Assembly (NCBI GenBank): GCA_900088475.1
Contig: FLMG01001983.1
Span: forward strand, 54,116-118,115
DNA: 64,000 nt
Direction: 5' to 3'
Origin: Hyphochytrium catenoides
Lineage: Eukaryota; Sar; Hyphochytriomycetes; Hyphochytriales; Hyphochytriaceae
This document shows positions 21,501 to 34,741 of this stretch, piece by piece. Position 1 is the first letter of the stretch, and every line of letters begins with the position of its first letter. The notes under the pieces were generated by a model. It ran no database searches, was not told the DNA's origin, and worked only from the letters and a program-made list of their open reading frames with translations. Made by a program: the position numbers and the translations under genes.

Positions 21501-24428
21501 GCAAAGTAATATAGCTAGGGCAACAGCACCAAAGTCCCCCGATGACGCAGGAAAGCTTAGAAGTAGCGGGGCGCATCCAGCCCTACCTCTTGTGCCATCG
21601 CTGTCATCGCTTGGTACCTTGTCGGCTGCAGTAGAGCCGGAAGCGCGTGTCCTCTCAAGCCCTGGAATTGCTGATGGCGAAGGTGAGGAGCAGAGAGATA
21701 AGTTCTCTCTTTTCATCCAACCGTCTTGCCAACCCGAGGACCCTATTGGCCAAGGAGAGAAGGATACTAGCTCCATCTCAAGCTTCTCAAATTACGAAGC
21801 AGGCCGCCTTGATGGACCTCGCCAAAGCAATCTGCCAGGAGTGACAGAACCTACTCCCATTGCAAGTAAGGAAGCTTTCTCTGACTTGCGAGAGCAGAGG
21901 AGCAAGCCAAATCTCTCTGCAAGTTCCTCCCCTCCGGCTCTGTCGTCTGTCTTATCTGACGAGGTTGACGGAAAGAGGCTACAGCCAGAATGCCGCAGCC
22001 AAAGTAGCCAGGAAGCACAGCAGGATCAAGGACCTTTCAAGGGCACAGAGGCCAAGGATTTGAATTCAAGAGATTCAAGAGAATCGGTAAAAATCATTCC
22101 CTCTGCTCTTTTTTCCGGCCGAAGTTTCGCAAAGGAAGAGACGATGATAGGTGATGCGGATGGCACACGGGATAAAGATCAGAAGACGTCTCAAGCACAA
22201 GCCTTGCAGGCGGTTGGAGAAACCCATGAGGAAAAAAGAGGACTCGGGGCTAATTCTAGTCAAAAGGAAGGACTGGCTCCAGGGTTGCCGAAGGTCACGA
22301 GCAGACCAGGAGATGGAGTGGAAGAGCACAAGGCGACGCCATCACCATCTTGCACAGAGATCATTAGTCAAGTGCGTTTGCCTCTTCATGTTTGATCTCT
22401 CGCCTTGAGACTTGCCACTGTTGTTTTAAAGTCGGGTAGCACTGATCTCCCTTATCCCAATGTATCCTTGAACAGATGAGCTGGAGTCAAAAATCCAAGG
22501 CTTTTCTGGCGATGCTTTCTGCCCTTCCTAAGCTAAGCTGTCAAAATCTCTCCATTCCTAGACCAAAGGAAGGCATGCAACGTTCTCAAGAAGAAGAAGA
22601 GGCCCTAGTGATTAGGTGTGTATAAGCACGATTTTGGTGAAAATTAGTCTAGTCCCAATCCTCTCTCGCTTACCGCCTCTGCCTGCCTGTACTAAATGCG
22701 GCAACCCGCGCTCGACGAGGTGTTCATAGTGCCTGGCCCATATTGTCTTCCTTATTGCACATGTGTTCCACCTACACTTTGCCCCTCCTGATGAATATCT
22801 GTCTCTTGCACAGGTCGCTGTTACATGAAGGAACAGAAATGGTGCTCCTTCCCGCAGCAGCATTCTCTGCCTTGCGCCGGTTTATTCTCTGCCTTTCTCC
22901 AGGTCAAAGCTCACATATGGAACCCCTAGATTATACATCTTTTCAGCGCTAACCTTCTATCAATACCTTAATTATTCAGACATCATGCCCAACTCTGCTT
23001 TTGAGGGGAAGCTCACTGAGGAGAAGCTCAGAAAATACCAGGCGGATATTAGTCCACACGTGCCAGGTATGGATCAGGATTGGCAAGGAGAAAGAAGAGT
23101 GAGAAGCCCAGCAATTGGATCAGTAAGATGGGTACCTCAGATGCAGCGCAAGCCGTCTATCGTTCAAGTTACCCTTTGTCTTTGCGTGACACAATTGGTT
23201 TCTTACCTTTGTGTTTCTCTATCCTTTTTCACCAGAGATTTGGAAAGCGCTGCTCGGTCACCTCGAGGGGCTCATAGCTGCAGGGGATTACTCCGTTTCT
23301 GCCATTCTGACAGAGTTTCTTCCGGTTCTACTCGGAGACAGGGCAGAGGAAACGAGATACCAGCGCAAGGTCCTATATTCTCCACTATTGCTTCTGATCT
23401 ATCCTTTGCTCCTTTGATCTATCTTACGCTCAATTGTGTCCTCCTCCTCTGGGCCTTGGAAGGCAGATTTGCCTCCTTGTGCCTGCCTGTCTCGCAACAT
23501 CGGGTGTGTAGGGTTCCCTCCTCCTACTTTTAGCCGCGTGGTATCCAAGGTTCTCCTTCCCAAACAAGTGACGGAACTCTAAGTAGCAAAGGCTCATCCG
23601 CGTCTTTGTTGTTTTGCTCACTTGATAGCTACGGGACTTCCTCTCCCCAATACTGGCTGCCAAGGAGACCAGAAGCGAGAGGGAGAACTCGACAGCGGAG
23701 AAAGTACGGGCTGATATAGGGGAACCTGAACCTGTAACAGAGTCAATCCAAAGATCAAGGCATGGTGGACCCGCAAGACCCGAGGCTGCGCCGACTTCGT
23801 CTCAACCTTCACTTCCTACGTCCTCACCAACAACTGGTTTGAAGGAAAGCAAGCCTCGAGTGGAACTATCAGGACCACAGCCACAAAAGAAGCCAATTCC
23901 CTCTCCGGACAGGCTGAACTTAGCTCAATATATTACCCCTCAAAGGTGGGAAGAGTGGCCTAACGTGTCGTCCCTTCCTTACGAAGGAATCATCAAATCT
24001 CAGCGTATCAGTGCGCAGTTCTTGATGGTCTGAAGCTATGAATCTCGCGTCATCCTCTCTCACCCTGTTAGTCTCTTTTCCATTTAATCGTCATAAGAAC
24101 TGATCAATCTTGGTCATCTCTCTCCTGTCCGTGACAGCAGAGAGTCAGAGGAGGAGAGGCTTGCCAAGCTTCTCAGGTATGTTTGATCACCGAATGAAAC
24201 AAGTCTTGCATTAGTGTGGGGTCAGCTCATTAGCTATGAATTGTTCAATCCTACGCCACGTTGCTCTTGAAACCTATCAGGAAAGGACAAACAAGTCCGT
24301 CGCGCACGGCACTCAAGGCTCTTCAAATTCTAGACGATGGAGACGGCCTGGAAAGCAGTCTTCAAAGCGCGGGTTCACTTGCTAGCCCCAAGAAGGGTGA
24401 GGACGACAAGTTTGATGACGACTTTTGA
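18584..24428 (+). CDS. Coiled-coil, Ser-rich protein, possibly Kizuna-like (centrosomal)
   Basis: This is a many-exon gene. Early exons checked for phase are 18584-18636, 18705-18939, 19076-19210 and 19310-19354. More coiled-coil exons follow to about 19920, then a long Ser/Pro-rich region (about 20040-22375), small exons at 22490-23370, a 23635-24005 segment, and a final exon ending at 24428. The N-terminus reads NLDYRSLKDKISELQQRRR and continues as Lys/Glu-rich coiled coil. The middle is low complexity rich in Ser, Arg and Gln. The C-terminus ends in an acidic DDKFDDDF. This layout (short N-terminal coil, long disordered Ser-rich body, acidic DDF end) resembles vertebrate Kizuna, a centrosome protein, but sequence similarity is weak. 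It lies divergent to SMC3. The alternative is a lineage-specific coiled-coil protein. Exact boundaries of the late exons are uncertain. Confidence 0.5.
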
Positions 24429-24798
24429 GAGATGAGAGCAGGCATTAGGGAAAGTGCGGCAAAGTGTGAAGATTCGTGTACGAAGTAAACATTTCTCTTC
24501 TATTTACACTATCTCGACAGCCTAGTACACGATAGCGCATACCACTTAAATGAACAGACGCACTACCACTAGTAGGAAGATAACTCCTGGATAAGGAACA
24601 GAAACTCTATTGCAGCCCAGAGCTTCACGTTATCCCAATCTCGGTTCTGACCTAAGCTTCTTCCCCTGTCATTTGCCTACCTACCTTCTAACCTAGCTAA
24701 TTAATCGGAAAGAAAAGGAGAATCGATGAACAGAAGGTGCCCAAGCTTCCATCCACCTCTTCTCTCCTCTCTTGTGCCCTCCAGTCTTGTCTCTCAGA

Positions 24799-27700
24799 TC
24801 AGGTAGACTTAGAGATGACAGGCTTGACACCAGCAAGCTCCTCCTTCCCTTTGTCTAAAGACGCCAGTGTAGGGTTTACTAAGCTTCCGCTTTCCTGCCC
24901 AGAGGACGGTCCCATGCAGCTTCTGGCGACGCTCTCAAAAAGCCTTTCAATCTCCCTCGCGCAACGAGTGAAGGAATGCGCCCAGAAGTTGTAACGAGGG
25001 TTTTTGATTAGCTCTATGAAAGTGATCAGCAGACCCCACTGTCGAATTGGAGAAGAACGAGCAAATACGTTAGTTTCGCATCCGGTACAGAAGGCTAGAG
25101 GATAGGAAATGTAGAAAAAAGCAAGATCCTTACAGGATGAGGTCGGTGCACAATTAGCCGTTCCAGAAGCACACGAGTTATCTGTTCCTTGACCATGTCA
25201 CTCGTCGCCTCCGCAAAAAGATAGAGCAGGACGCACGAGAAGTAGTGCGTGTGATTATTAGGATAGCGCAAGTTGTTTGCTATGGCATTGAGAAATAAAT
25301 AGCGGCCTTCAGCATCCAACTCGGTCACCATGTTCTGAAAGATCTCCATAGAAGCTCCCGACGATAGAGAAGCCTGAGCATTCGCCTTGTTCTGCAGCTG
25401 CGCAATGGCTTGTGTTCCAACATAGAGTACCATGGCATTTACTGCGGGCACCCAATAACGCCCGTATTCGATAGATGGAAGTCCAGCCGCGGCATTATCC
25501 CGTTCCGAAGACGAGAGCAGTTTACTTCTGATCCTGTCAAGAATGGCAGTGCCTTGCTTGGTCTTAAGATATTCATCTAGGTCATCTTTGATGCCGTTGG
25601 GAGTAATGGCTTGGAAATAGTTTGGAGGAAGACGCGGTGGAAGGGAGATCTCAGGAAGCAGGTCGACCTTCAAGTTAGGTGTGAAAGGATCTGGCAGCCT
25701 CATAGTCCTAGGGAATGCCGAGAGAATTAGGTTTCGCAGCTGGATGCAGTTGGGCGGGATGACGTCGCAAAAAGAGGCATGGTAATCGCACAGGAACTCA
25801 GGGAAGTCGTGAAGAAGCACTAGAAGGACCCGCAGCGTTCCCTTGTATAACAGTCGAATTGGCTCTGACATCTTGACCGCGTTAAGGTATGGGTAAAGGA
25901 AGGAGAACAGGTCGATCAGCAGCCTTTGTAGAGGCATCCATCCCTTCTGCCCCTTCGCCAGTAGAAGCGTAGGCATAAACATTCGGTGCGAGACGAGCTC
26001 CAGCCAGGCAAAGGCAAACCCTGGCACGTTGGATGGCTGAAGCATATGGAAAGCGCTCGCAAAAGAAGAGAGAACCTGGAAATAAGAAAAAGGAGAGGGC
26101 ACATCATCAGTGATGCCAAAGACAACAATTCAAACGGCTGGAATTAGCACAAAAAATTCTCTCAAAGAGAAAGGGAAAGAGGGTCCAACAAAACGTCAAG
26201 GACACTAGACAAGTCAATTAACCAAGTAGGAATCCGCCTTACTTGGAAATTGCTCGAGTCCAACACGATGTCTGGGGTGTTCAGATCTTGGAGCAAGTTC
26301 ACTAGGAGCCTGAAGAAGGGTCTCTGGTCAAAGGTACTTTGCGTAGCCTTGGCGGCCTCATGAGCCCTAGACAGCATATTGGAGATGATGGCTAACACTT
26401 TCCCCAGCAGCGATATCTTGGTCGGGAAAGAAAGAGGGTCCGTGTACTTCACTATAAGCATAAGAAGCTTGCTATAACCATCCAACATGCCATAAGACAG
26501 GTTGGAAGCGTTGGCTTTGTTTGTGTGATTGCAGGTATGCCGTGCGAACAGAAGGAACAGAGGAGGGCCAGCATTACGTAGAATTTGTGAGGCATTTAAC
26601 CACATGAGAGAAACCTTAGAATTCGACGCTTACCTAAGCCTCCGGTGGCATCGTTGCCCTTCCCGTTGCTCTTGTTGGTGCCGCAGCTCTCCACAGAAAT
26701 CTCCACTATCACTCGGAAGAACCTCTCGATATTCTCCTCTACCTTGAGTATCTGGTGCTGCTGGAGAAGAGACAGGTATCCTACATACGCCTTGTCATTC
26801 CCTGGGGTCTCACCGAGAATGCGCATCCAGGTTTCCAGCAGATACAGCATCTGCTCCTTGCTAGCGGTAGTTCCCGCCGCTGTGGGTGCAAACCGTGAAG
26901 CTCCTATGGGCTCCTTTGTTGTAGCTGAGCTGGCAGAGCGGACCTGCTCCAGAAGCTTGCCTAGCGCTGCGAATTGTTTATTGCTTGCGCCATGGCGTTG
27001 AGCCAGCTTCGACAAGGCTTCCATAGTGCTTGCCATTTCTGCAACCGATACACTATGCTCAACAGCAATGCACTGACGGACGATGTTGACCGCCAGCTCT
27101 ATGCAAGCTACGTTTCTCCCTGTTTCCACACTCCGGCCAAGGTGCTGGTCAAACTCATTGACCTTGAGTAGTTTGGCTCGTAGAAGTGCGAGTACAATTT
27201 CTCCATAGAGCTTGTGGTCCTCCAAGGGCTGAAACTTTATCCAGTTCGTCAGTTCAATTGCCTGCTTCTTACTGATGTCCTTCAGGGCTTCGAGAACAGC
27301 TACTAGGGCCTCCATATGCAGTTTCTCGTTCACCCCAAGCTCAAAGAGACGCTTGAAAAGCTTCTGAGATAATGAAATGCAAACCTGAAGCGGAAAAAGC
27401 ACACATGGGTATCGATAAGCACAACAACCAAAATGACGGCACCCTTCTCGGCGGATCTCAAATTTGTAGTATGAGGTAGACGGAGCAATCAAAGGACGTA
27501 GACAAAGCGCTTCATACGATTTTGGTAGCTAATTCACCATACCGGCAGCGCAAGCATAGGGCGGTCAATCTTTCGGGCTCACCTCATCTCGGACCTGGGC
27601 CTGTGTCTGCATGCAGACTACTTTAGCCTCTCTGATGAGCTGGTGCAGTTCGTGGTCAGCAGGAACGGCCGCAAGAGTCACTTCACGGACAAGCTGCTTC

Positions 27701-30700
27701 GGCAAAGCTTTGACCACAAACTCCAGCTTATTCAAGATGGTATCGAACTTCTCAATTGCGCTGATCGCTGAGAGGCCACTTGTAGGCGTGGGTAAACCGC
27801 CAATATCAGAACCGAAGGCCCCCATATTTCCGTTCTTGGCAGGACTGGCCGCTGCTGTACTGATAGGGGTTGAGGGAGCTGAGTTCGCGGCTGATCCCGT
27901 AGCCGTCCCAATAGAAAGAGGAGGTACACCCGTATGTCCCCGCTGGACGACCGGCTGTCGAGGTACTTTTTGGAAAGCCTGCGTTTTTAGAAGCCAGATA
28001 TGGAAGAACGATCAGGTAAGCTTAAAGAAACTTAGGCACTTACGCTGAAGCTTACTTACCTCATAGACCATCAGATGCTGCGGCTTGAGACTGCTGCCCG
28101 GTTTTGGCCGCAGTGGATCCGGCAGACCTGACGGATAGCGGTTGCCTGTAGCGGTATTAAAGCTTGGATCCGCAAACGGCTGTGAGGACTGCTCACGATG
28201 CTTTCGGCGAGCAGCAAAGGCGGGCCCTAACGCCTCATCAATATCCCTTGCAGCCTTCTCGGTGGCTGCCTTCTCAATAAGCATGCAACCGAGTTCCAAG
28301 TTTTCTGCCGAGCAAATCTAGGCACAAAAATTAGAAGAGAGACGAGGTCAGCTTAGGCCAGGGAACCCTGTCAGTGGAGCGTAGACCTGAATCATTATAA
28401 CATCAACCTCTGTTAGTCTACAAACTCCCCTCATCAGAATAGCATGCAATCAATGTATACCCAATGATCCTTATGACTAGGTGCCACACGAAACTCACAA
28501 GAGTCCACGTCTACATCTATTCGTAATCTAGGCCTCACCTGCACCACTTGCTCCAGATGTTGTTGCTCCGCGTTGGAACCGGAAAGCAGCGAGCGGAGAT
28601 GATTTCCCATGGACACCCTCAGTGGCTCCTTGCACGTTACTAGTGCGAGACTGCCTGCCAGATTGGAAACCATCAGATGGGCTGCCTTGCGCATCTTATT
28701 GTCGTCGCCTTCAGTTGCGAAATCCTTTAGTATGAGCTCTCTTGTAGTGATGCATGCAATGGTCACGCTCCGTTCCACAACCTACACAGATCGAGCACAA
28801 AGAGCAAACGGGCAACAAATTAGCCTCGCGCAGAGAATATGCATTGCGCTAATAAATTACTGTAGAAAACGTNNNNNNNNNNNNNNNNNNNNNNNNNNNN
28901 NNNNNNNNNNNNNNNNNNNNNNNNNNNNNNNNNNNNNNNNNGGACTTACGGGCTGGATAATCTCTCTAATGGCACGGTCCACGGCCAGGGGAACGACCCT
29001 CTTAAGTTGCGGGTTAACGTTGAATAAACTGATACCTGGGTTGACACTGACATAGGAAGCCAAATTCGGAATAACGGTTGTTTCTGGTACTCCTGAATCG
29101 CCAAGAGGCAAATTGCGACTTTCAGTGAGAGCACGCGGATGTAAAAAGAGATATATTACCTGAAGCTGTAGAGGCCGCTGATGCGGAAGAGGCCATAGCG
29201 GGAGAAACAACCCCTGCTCCTATCCCCGCCGAGGTAGCACCAGCCCCCAGCCCAGCCGCTGAGGTGACAGACGAAGCGTTAAGGGCAGCAGAAGCATCCC
29301 CAACCTTGGCAGAGTCTCCTATGGCTCTTCCAACGTCCAAAGAAGCAGGTTGCAGAAGACTCTGTTGAAGAGCCTTCATGTTGAAGTCTGGGTTGCCTTG
29401 TTTCGGAGGTTGCCTAAAGACGACGCATTAGGTCGCGGTATGCAGACAAAAAGGAATATAGAACTAGATGACAACGCTGTAAGGTTCCAGAGTTAACCGT
29501 TCCAATGGGCAGTTAGCTTATCATGCCTATCAACGAAGCGAATACGGAACAAAGTGTCCCAAAAAATGATCTGGAAGAGAGCTTGCAAAAAGGTCAAATG
29601 ACGTACTTCCTCTTTGCCAGAAGGCTGCCAGCCTTCAGATCTTCAACCTTCAGCTTCATCGCCTTGCACAAAACCTCTATTTCGAACTTGATGTTAAGCT
29701 TCAAATCCGGCACGTCATAGAGCTCACGCAGGGCTGACATCAGGCCCATGACCCAAGGGTTAGGAGGTCGGAAGACCTTGGAATGTTTACAAGCATCAAG
29801 GATCTTTGCAGCCACGGGTACTACAGCTATTAGATGTCCTGTCTCATAGCCCACAAATAGCAATTCTTTCAGATCCAAGTCACGCTGAAGCAGGGGCTTG
29901 TTCCTCCCTAAGGTGAAAAGACCCAACCAAGACCCCAGATTCTTGAGAAGGGAACGCTCCTGAGCGCTCGTAGTAATCTTGCTTGAAGTCAACAGCTTGC
30001 GAATGTTCTGGCAGAAAGCACGGGGTTTTTGTCAGAGCAGTGCTAGCGCAAGACATTAATTGTTTCCACGCTTCAAATAAACACCAACATAACGAGGTTA
30101 TGTGATAAAAAACGACGAAACAGAACGCATTTTATCTCAGGGACCGATCCCCTCGAAGTAAAAGGAACGAATAGGTTCAATGGATATTCATTTAATCCGA
30201 ATGCAGCCAAGAATGCCAACCAAAAATCATGGTAACTGGTAAGGGCAACTTCGCACATGGCAGTACCTGTAAAGTTTTCCTGGTAATCTCTTGATCTAGC
30301 TTCTTCAACCCAAGTTTTTCCAATACTGCCATGTACACCCCATGAAAATTGGGCTGGGTGCTTATCCTCCTAACCACCAGGTAATTGGCTAGCCATCCGT
30401 AGTGTTCCTCCTTTAAGAAACTTTTCACCTCCATCACCTTGCTGTCAAGATTTCCGGAAGTGACGTTGTTGATGATGAAGTGAATTCTATCCTGCACTGC
30501 ATCCGCCGGGGTCTCTGGCACTGAGGTGGCTGGATCCTCAAGGCTCACGGGGCCCATTATTCCGTCCACACTCATGACCGCGGGAGCTAGTATAAGAATT
30601 ATGCAAGTAGGTCAGAACCAGCGACTTTTATGTAACGTCGACTTTTATGTAACGTCGTTTGATAAGCGTCGGGCAGCTCTTCTTACCTTGGTGAGCAAGT

Positions 30701-33700
30701 GAATTGGGAGTGGCCAGACTCTGCGGCCGACTTTGAGCTTTAGCTACTGCGTCCTGAAAGGCCAAAGCCCCTAGTCCTTGAAGGTTGCCTTTAGAAGGCA
30801 GATTTTGTCCAACAGCTGTGGTAGGGGATGGTGACGAGGCCGTCCCAATGCGGGGAAGGATGGTGAGTGGTGTTGAAGTGGCAAAGGCAGCACCCTCCGC
30901 TGGCTGGGGACGTGAAGCAATGACCAGATTGCCTGTTGGGTTCAGCGAACCTGTCGCGGCACCTGGAGCAATCATCCTTGCCATTGCGGGCGATTGTTGC
31001 CTTACAGGTTGTTGGACGCCTGTTCGCTGCTGAGGATTCAAAAGCTGAGCAGAACCCAACCCCCCGTTGGCGAATTTGGAGTCCACCCCATCGATCCTAG
31101 GAGATGGCAAGCCTGTATTAGAGAGCACACTACTAGGTTCGCCACCTGGCTTAGGACCCATAGCTAGAATGTTTTCGATCTCCGCAACAATCTCAGGATG
31201 GCTCTGGCGAAGATGAGGGATCTGCAATACGTGAGAACAGTATTGAGGCCACTCCGCCAGCCTACCCTTGAACTGCTCCAGTGCAAACATTCCGAAGCGA
31301 AACATTTTGCCATAAGTTCCACCAGCAGGAGGCTTTTTCAAAGCATCCAGCACGTATCGAAGAGCAATCCCTAAAGTAAAGTTCGAGACGAGTTGGTGCT
31401 GAATGAGAGAACCAAAAAGGATGCCTGTGATCCGGAGTTCCTTTTCCGGGTATTTGTGGAAGAAGCGGTATTCATCAAACAGATTGTGAACCATACACTG
31501 AAAGATTTCCTGTAACATAACCACGGCGTCGTCAGTCCCTTTGAGGAGTCAATTTAAAAGGTTAGCCGCATCTAAGCGTCTTACCTGTTCCCGGGTGTCC
31601 TTGGAACCCTTGAAGCGCTTCAATGTCTCAATAACTTCGTCAATACTCTGTTCTCCCTTATAGATTTTTTGGAAGTATGCATCCGCTTGTTCTTCAATGT
31701 TCTCCGAGGAGCCCCTGGAAGTCGCTATAGAAAGCAATCCTCCAACCTCCCTATAAGTTGTGGTGAAGGCCTCACACAAAGCTGTGACTTCAGCTGCGGT
31801 GGCTGCATCCATGACTGAGAGACTTGCTTGTAAGCATTTGATAAAGCTAACCAGGTTCTCGGTTGAGAGAATCGCTTTCCCCATGACAGGATCTGAACGA
31901 ATAACCGCCCTGGGCTGCAGGGGCACATGGTAGAGGTTCAGAAATTTTATGGCAGCGTCTACGAACTGTTTCCCTTGGGCATTAATCCGCCCGACTAGCC
32001 ACTGTTCTAGCGGGACTAAGTCTCTATCGGCTGCAAAGCAAGCCACGGCGATTGAAAAGACCATCGACGGGGTGTCCAATAGGAATCGAAGACACTCTGG
32101 CAGCTCTCTAGCCAGATTGAGGATCGCCTGCAAGGTTGCTGGGGACGGGTCTTCCTGGAAGGCTACAATGGCTGCATTGATGACCACAGAGCGTCCTAAT
32201 GCAATCCCTAACGACCAGAGGTGCTTAAGCGTGGCATTGCCTAAAGGTTTACGAATATATCCGCCTTGTAGCACCTTCTCTAATAACTCCGTCCGCATAG
32301 GATGCTGACCACTAATGACTCCGGCTGTGTAAGCCAGTCCTATCAGAAGTATATCAGGGCAAGTGCGAAGGGCATCCTCAAAAACGGTCCTGGCAACCAC
32401 ATATCTCTTATCTGTGTCCGCCAGAAGCAGCATAGTGCTATAGAAATCGACTGATATCCAGCAGAAGTTCTTCGGCACCTGTGCTGAAAGAAGTTCAAAC
32501 AACACAAGACGATTCTTGGCTGAGCGATAGCTAAACAACTCAGCAGGAGCCGAAACAGAGAACCGCAAAAATGACAGCTGTCCATCCCGGTTATTCCACA
32601 GGCGAAAGAGAACGTCAACAGGGAACTCTGGAAGGCCCGACGAGCTTCGGTATGCCGAGATAAGGATGTTGAAGCCTAGTTGATCGGGAACAATGAATCC
32701 CGGATGATCCAAAGCCATAGCTACCGCATGCCAGTCCAAGTTGGCACCTAATTCCGTACGCAGAACGTGTGATATAACCTCAACGTTCCAGCTTGCAACC
32801 GAACCGTCGTCCCTATCATCACCGTCCCCATCTGGAAGAGTTTGTCTGCCTAAAGACATCCCCGTGTGTGTGCGTGCCAGCAATCCCAGCATCTTGCCAA
32901 TCTCCGTGGCAGGATTATCAGTCCTAGGCCAAGCCATGCGAAGGATGGTGGTGAAGGAGGCTGGACTCCTTGTGCAGGTATAGCCATACTCTGACATTAA
33001 GTCACTCAACGAGCGCACCGAATCCATGACCTCCTGAGACAGAGAGGAGATGACCCCAGCTGTCAAATTATCTTCGGCCGTGAACTCTGTCTTTGGAAAA
33101 ATAAAGGGTTGTAGGTCCGCGTTTTCGCCAATATCTGGGTGCGAACGTAACAAATGCGTGAAGAGCAGCCCCTCGTCTAACCTTTCAAATAGATCAGACT
33201 TCTCCGATAGTATAGATACCAGAAGGTGGAGTGGCCCTTTCGGTAGCCTTGGTGTGCTCCCCTTAATATACTGAGGCAGAGTGGTTCTCAACAGCTCAGT
33301 TCCAGCTGTGACACTGCCTCCTGCGGTTGACTGGGTCAAGGCAAGAGCAATAACAATTTGCTGGCTACAGGGAAGCTTCAAAAAGGCACAGAATAGGTGA
33401 AGCTCAGTAAAACTTAGTGATCTCCGATCCTTTCGCTTCGCAAAGCCATTTTCAACCGCTTGGCATATGAGGCTTGAGAAATTCGGCCGTTTTGATGCTC
33501 TCTCTAGTTCCGTCCCTAGATAGTGGAGTTTGGTGCCATCTTTCGGTTGCTGGGCTAGCAACTTTTCCTTTGAGGGCCAGTCAATTCCGCTAATCAAGCA
33601 CGAAACAAGAAATATCCAGGCCTCGTCGCCGTATAGGCCAATAATCTGTGGTGGTTAACAAGGAGGTTAAACGTGCAGCGTCGTGACATAACCTGCACTT

Positions 33701-33809
33701 TATCTCAAACCTGGTTGATCTCAGTTGCAACAGATTTATATGTTTTCTTGTTCAGACCGTTTACTAAATGCTGAATCTGCGAAAGGTAGGGGACTGCAGA
33801 CGAAACCAT
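24799..33809 (-). CDS. CNOT1: CCR4-NOT transcription complex subunit 1 (scaffold)
   Basis: This is the scaffold of the CCR4-NOT deadenylase complex, which binds the CAF1/CCR4 nucleases, CNOT2/3 and CNOT9 for mRNA decay. Fourteen exons were placed: 33809-33711, 33645-31585, 31509-30687, 30586-30267, 30007-29607, 29413-29160, 29092-28950, 28781-28539, 28317-28060, 27978-27583, 27384-26634, 26514-26243, 26075-25134 and 25038-24799. They total 7,203 bp, or 2,400 residues, comparable to human CNOT1 (~2,376). Landmarks include the N-terminal HEAT region, the MIF4G-like CAF1-binding domain ([21 protein letters not shown]), [12 protein letters not shown], the CNOT9-binding DUF3819 region (exons 7-9), and the near-invariant NOT1 domain ([58 protein letters not shown]). 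The start [19 protein letters not shown] fits the family. An N gap sits in intron 7. Confidence 0.97.
28873..28941. other. Assembly gap (69 N) inside a CNOT1 intron
   Basis: Undetermined bases lie between the end of exon 7 (28950) and the start of exon 8 (28781) of CNOT1. Flanking exons join in frame with the expected family sequence, so no coding sequence appears to be lost. Confidence 0.95.
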
Positions 33810-34741
33810 GTCAAGAGTTCAGCGAATACATGGAGCCATTCACGAAGCGCCACCGGTAGCCACGCGAACGCTTTGTATTCATCAGGTTTGATTTCTCGAA
33901 TGCAGGGCTAAAGGTCCCGCAATCTAGGAATCTGACCGCAAGGCGGAAGGTCAGAGGCTGTGATGCATTAGCTGCAACAAGGCGACACAATCTCTTCTGG
34001 AACTCGATAGAGCTCTAATAGATGGAGCTCAATCTGAAAGGCCCAGAATTACGTTAGTGCGAGAAAGCTGTGTAAAGGGTTCGTTGTACGAGAACTTACA
34101 GCCCAATGATTGATAGAGGTCTAGACCTACCCGCCTCATATCCCAATATAAAGCTCCATAGGGATGGGTGGGGGTACGTTCAGTAGTAGTACCAGGATAT
34201 AAGGGGGGAAATGAACTTGTAAGGTCTAGTAATAGGATATTTCAGTAGTAATATGGCTCGATAGATACTGATATCTTTCTTTTACTGGCCCAATTTCTCA
34301 TTTAACTGACAGTAACAGAGGGCAAAAGATAGTAGTAATACAGGAATCTTGATGTTGGTGGTGGAGATCAATGCCCACATTGTGGCGAATCACTGGCAAA
34401 GTAACTAGACCTAACTGATTCTCGACTGATGTGATTCGTATGGAGGTGGCGTGGGATGAGAGCTGCTTGTCGTTTCGACCTCTTCGCATCATCAGAATCA
34501 TCGCCATCACTGCTGACCTAGCGCTGGTCAAGCTCTAACAGAAGTAGAAGTAAGATAATGCTGGCGGCGCGCGGTTGCTAGTTGTTATTGTTCCTTTATT
34601 ATCTGAGGTGATTATGCCCAATTCCCATATCCTTCATTGTGCTTGTGGGAGGAGGTGAACGAGGAAGGCTTACTGAACATTATGACCGGATAGCACTGCC
34701 TTCCACAGCACCTTATTATCGGTTGCGCTTAAGAGCTCGCC
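33810..34741. promoter_or_regulatory. Divergent intergenic region between CNOT1 and WDR6
   Basis: The 0.9 kb between the two start codons must hold both promoters. It shows no convincing coding frame. It is AT-richer than its surroundings near 34150-34330, with short TAGTAGTA and TAGTAATA runs. I could not identify a core promoter element. Confidence 0.4.

Noticed and set aside
20850-21776. 308-codon minus frame opposite the Ser-rich exon
   Set aside because: It is the antisense shadow of a low-complexity exon whose plus frame is longer and joins the coiled-coil exons by splicing.
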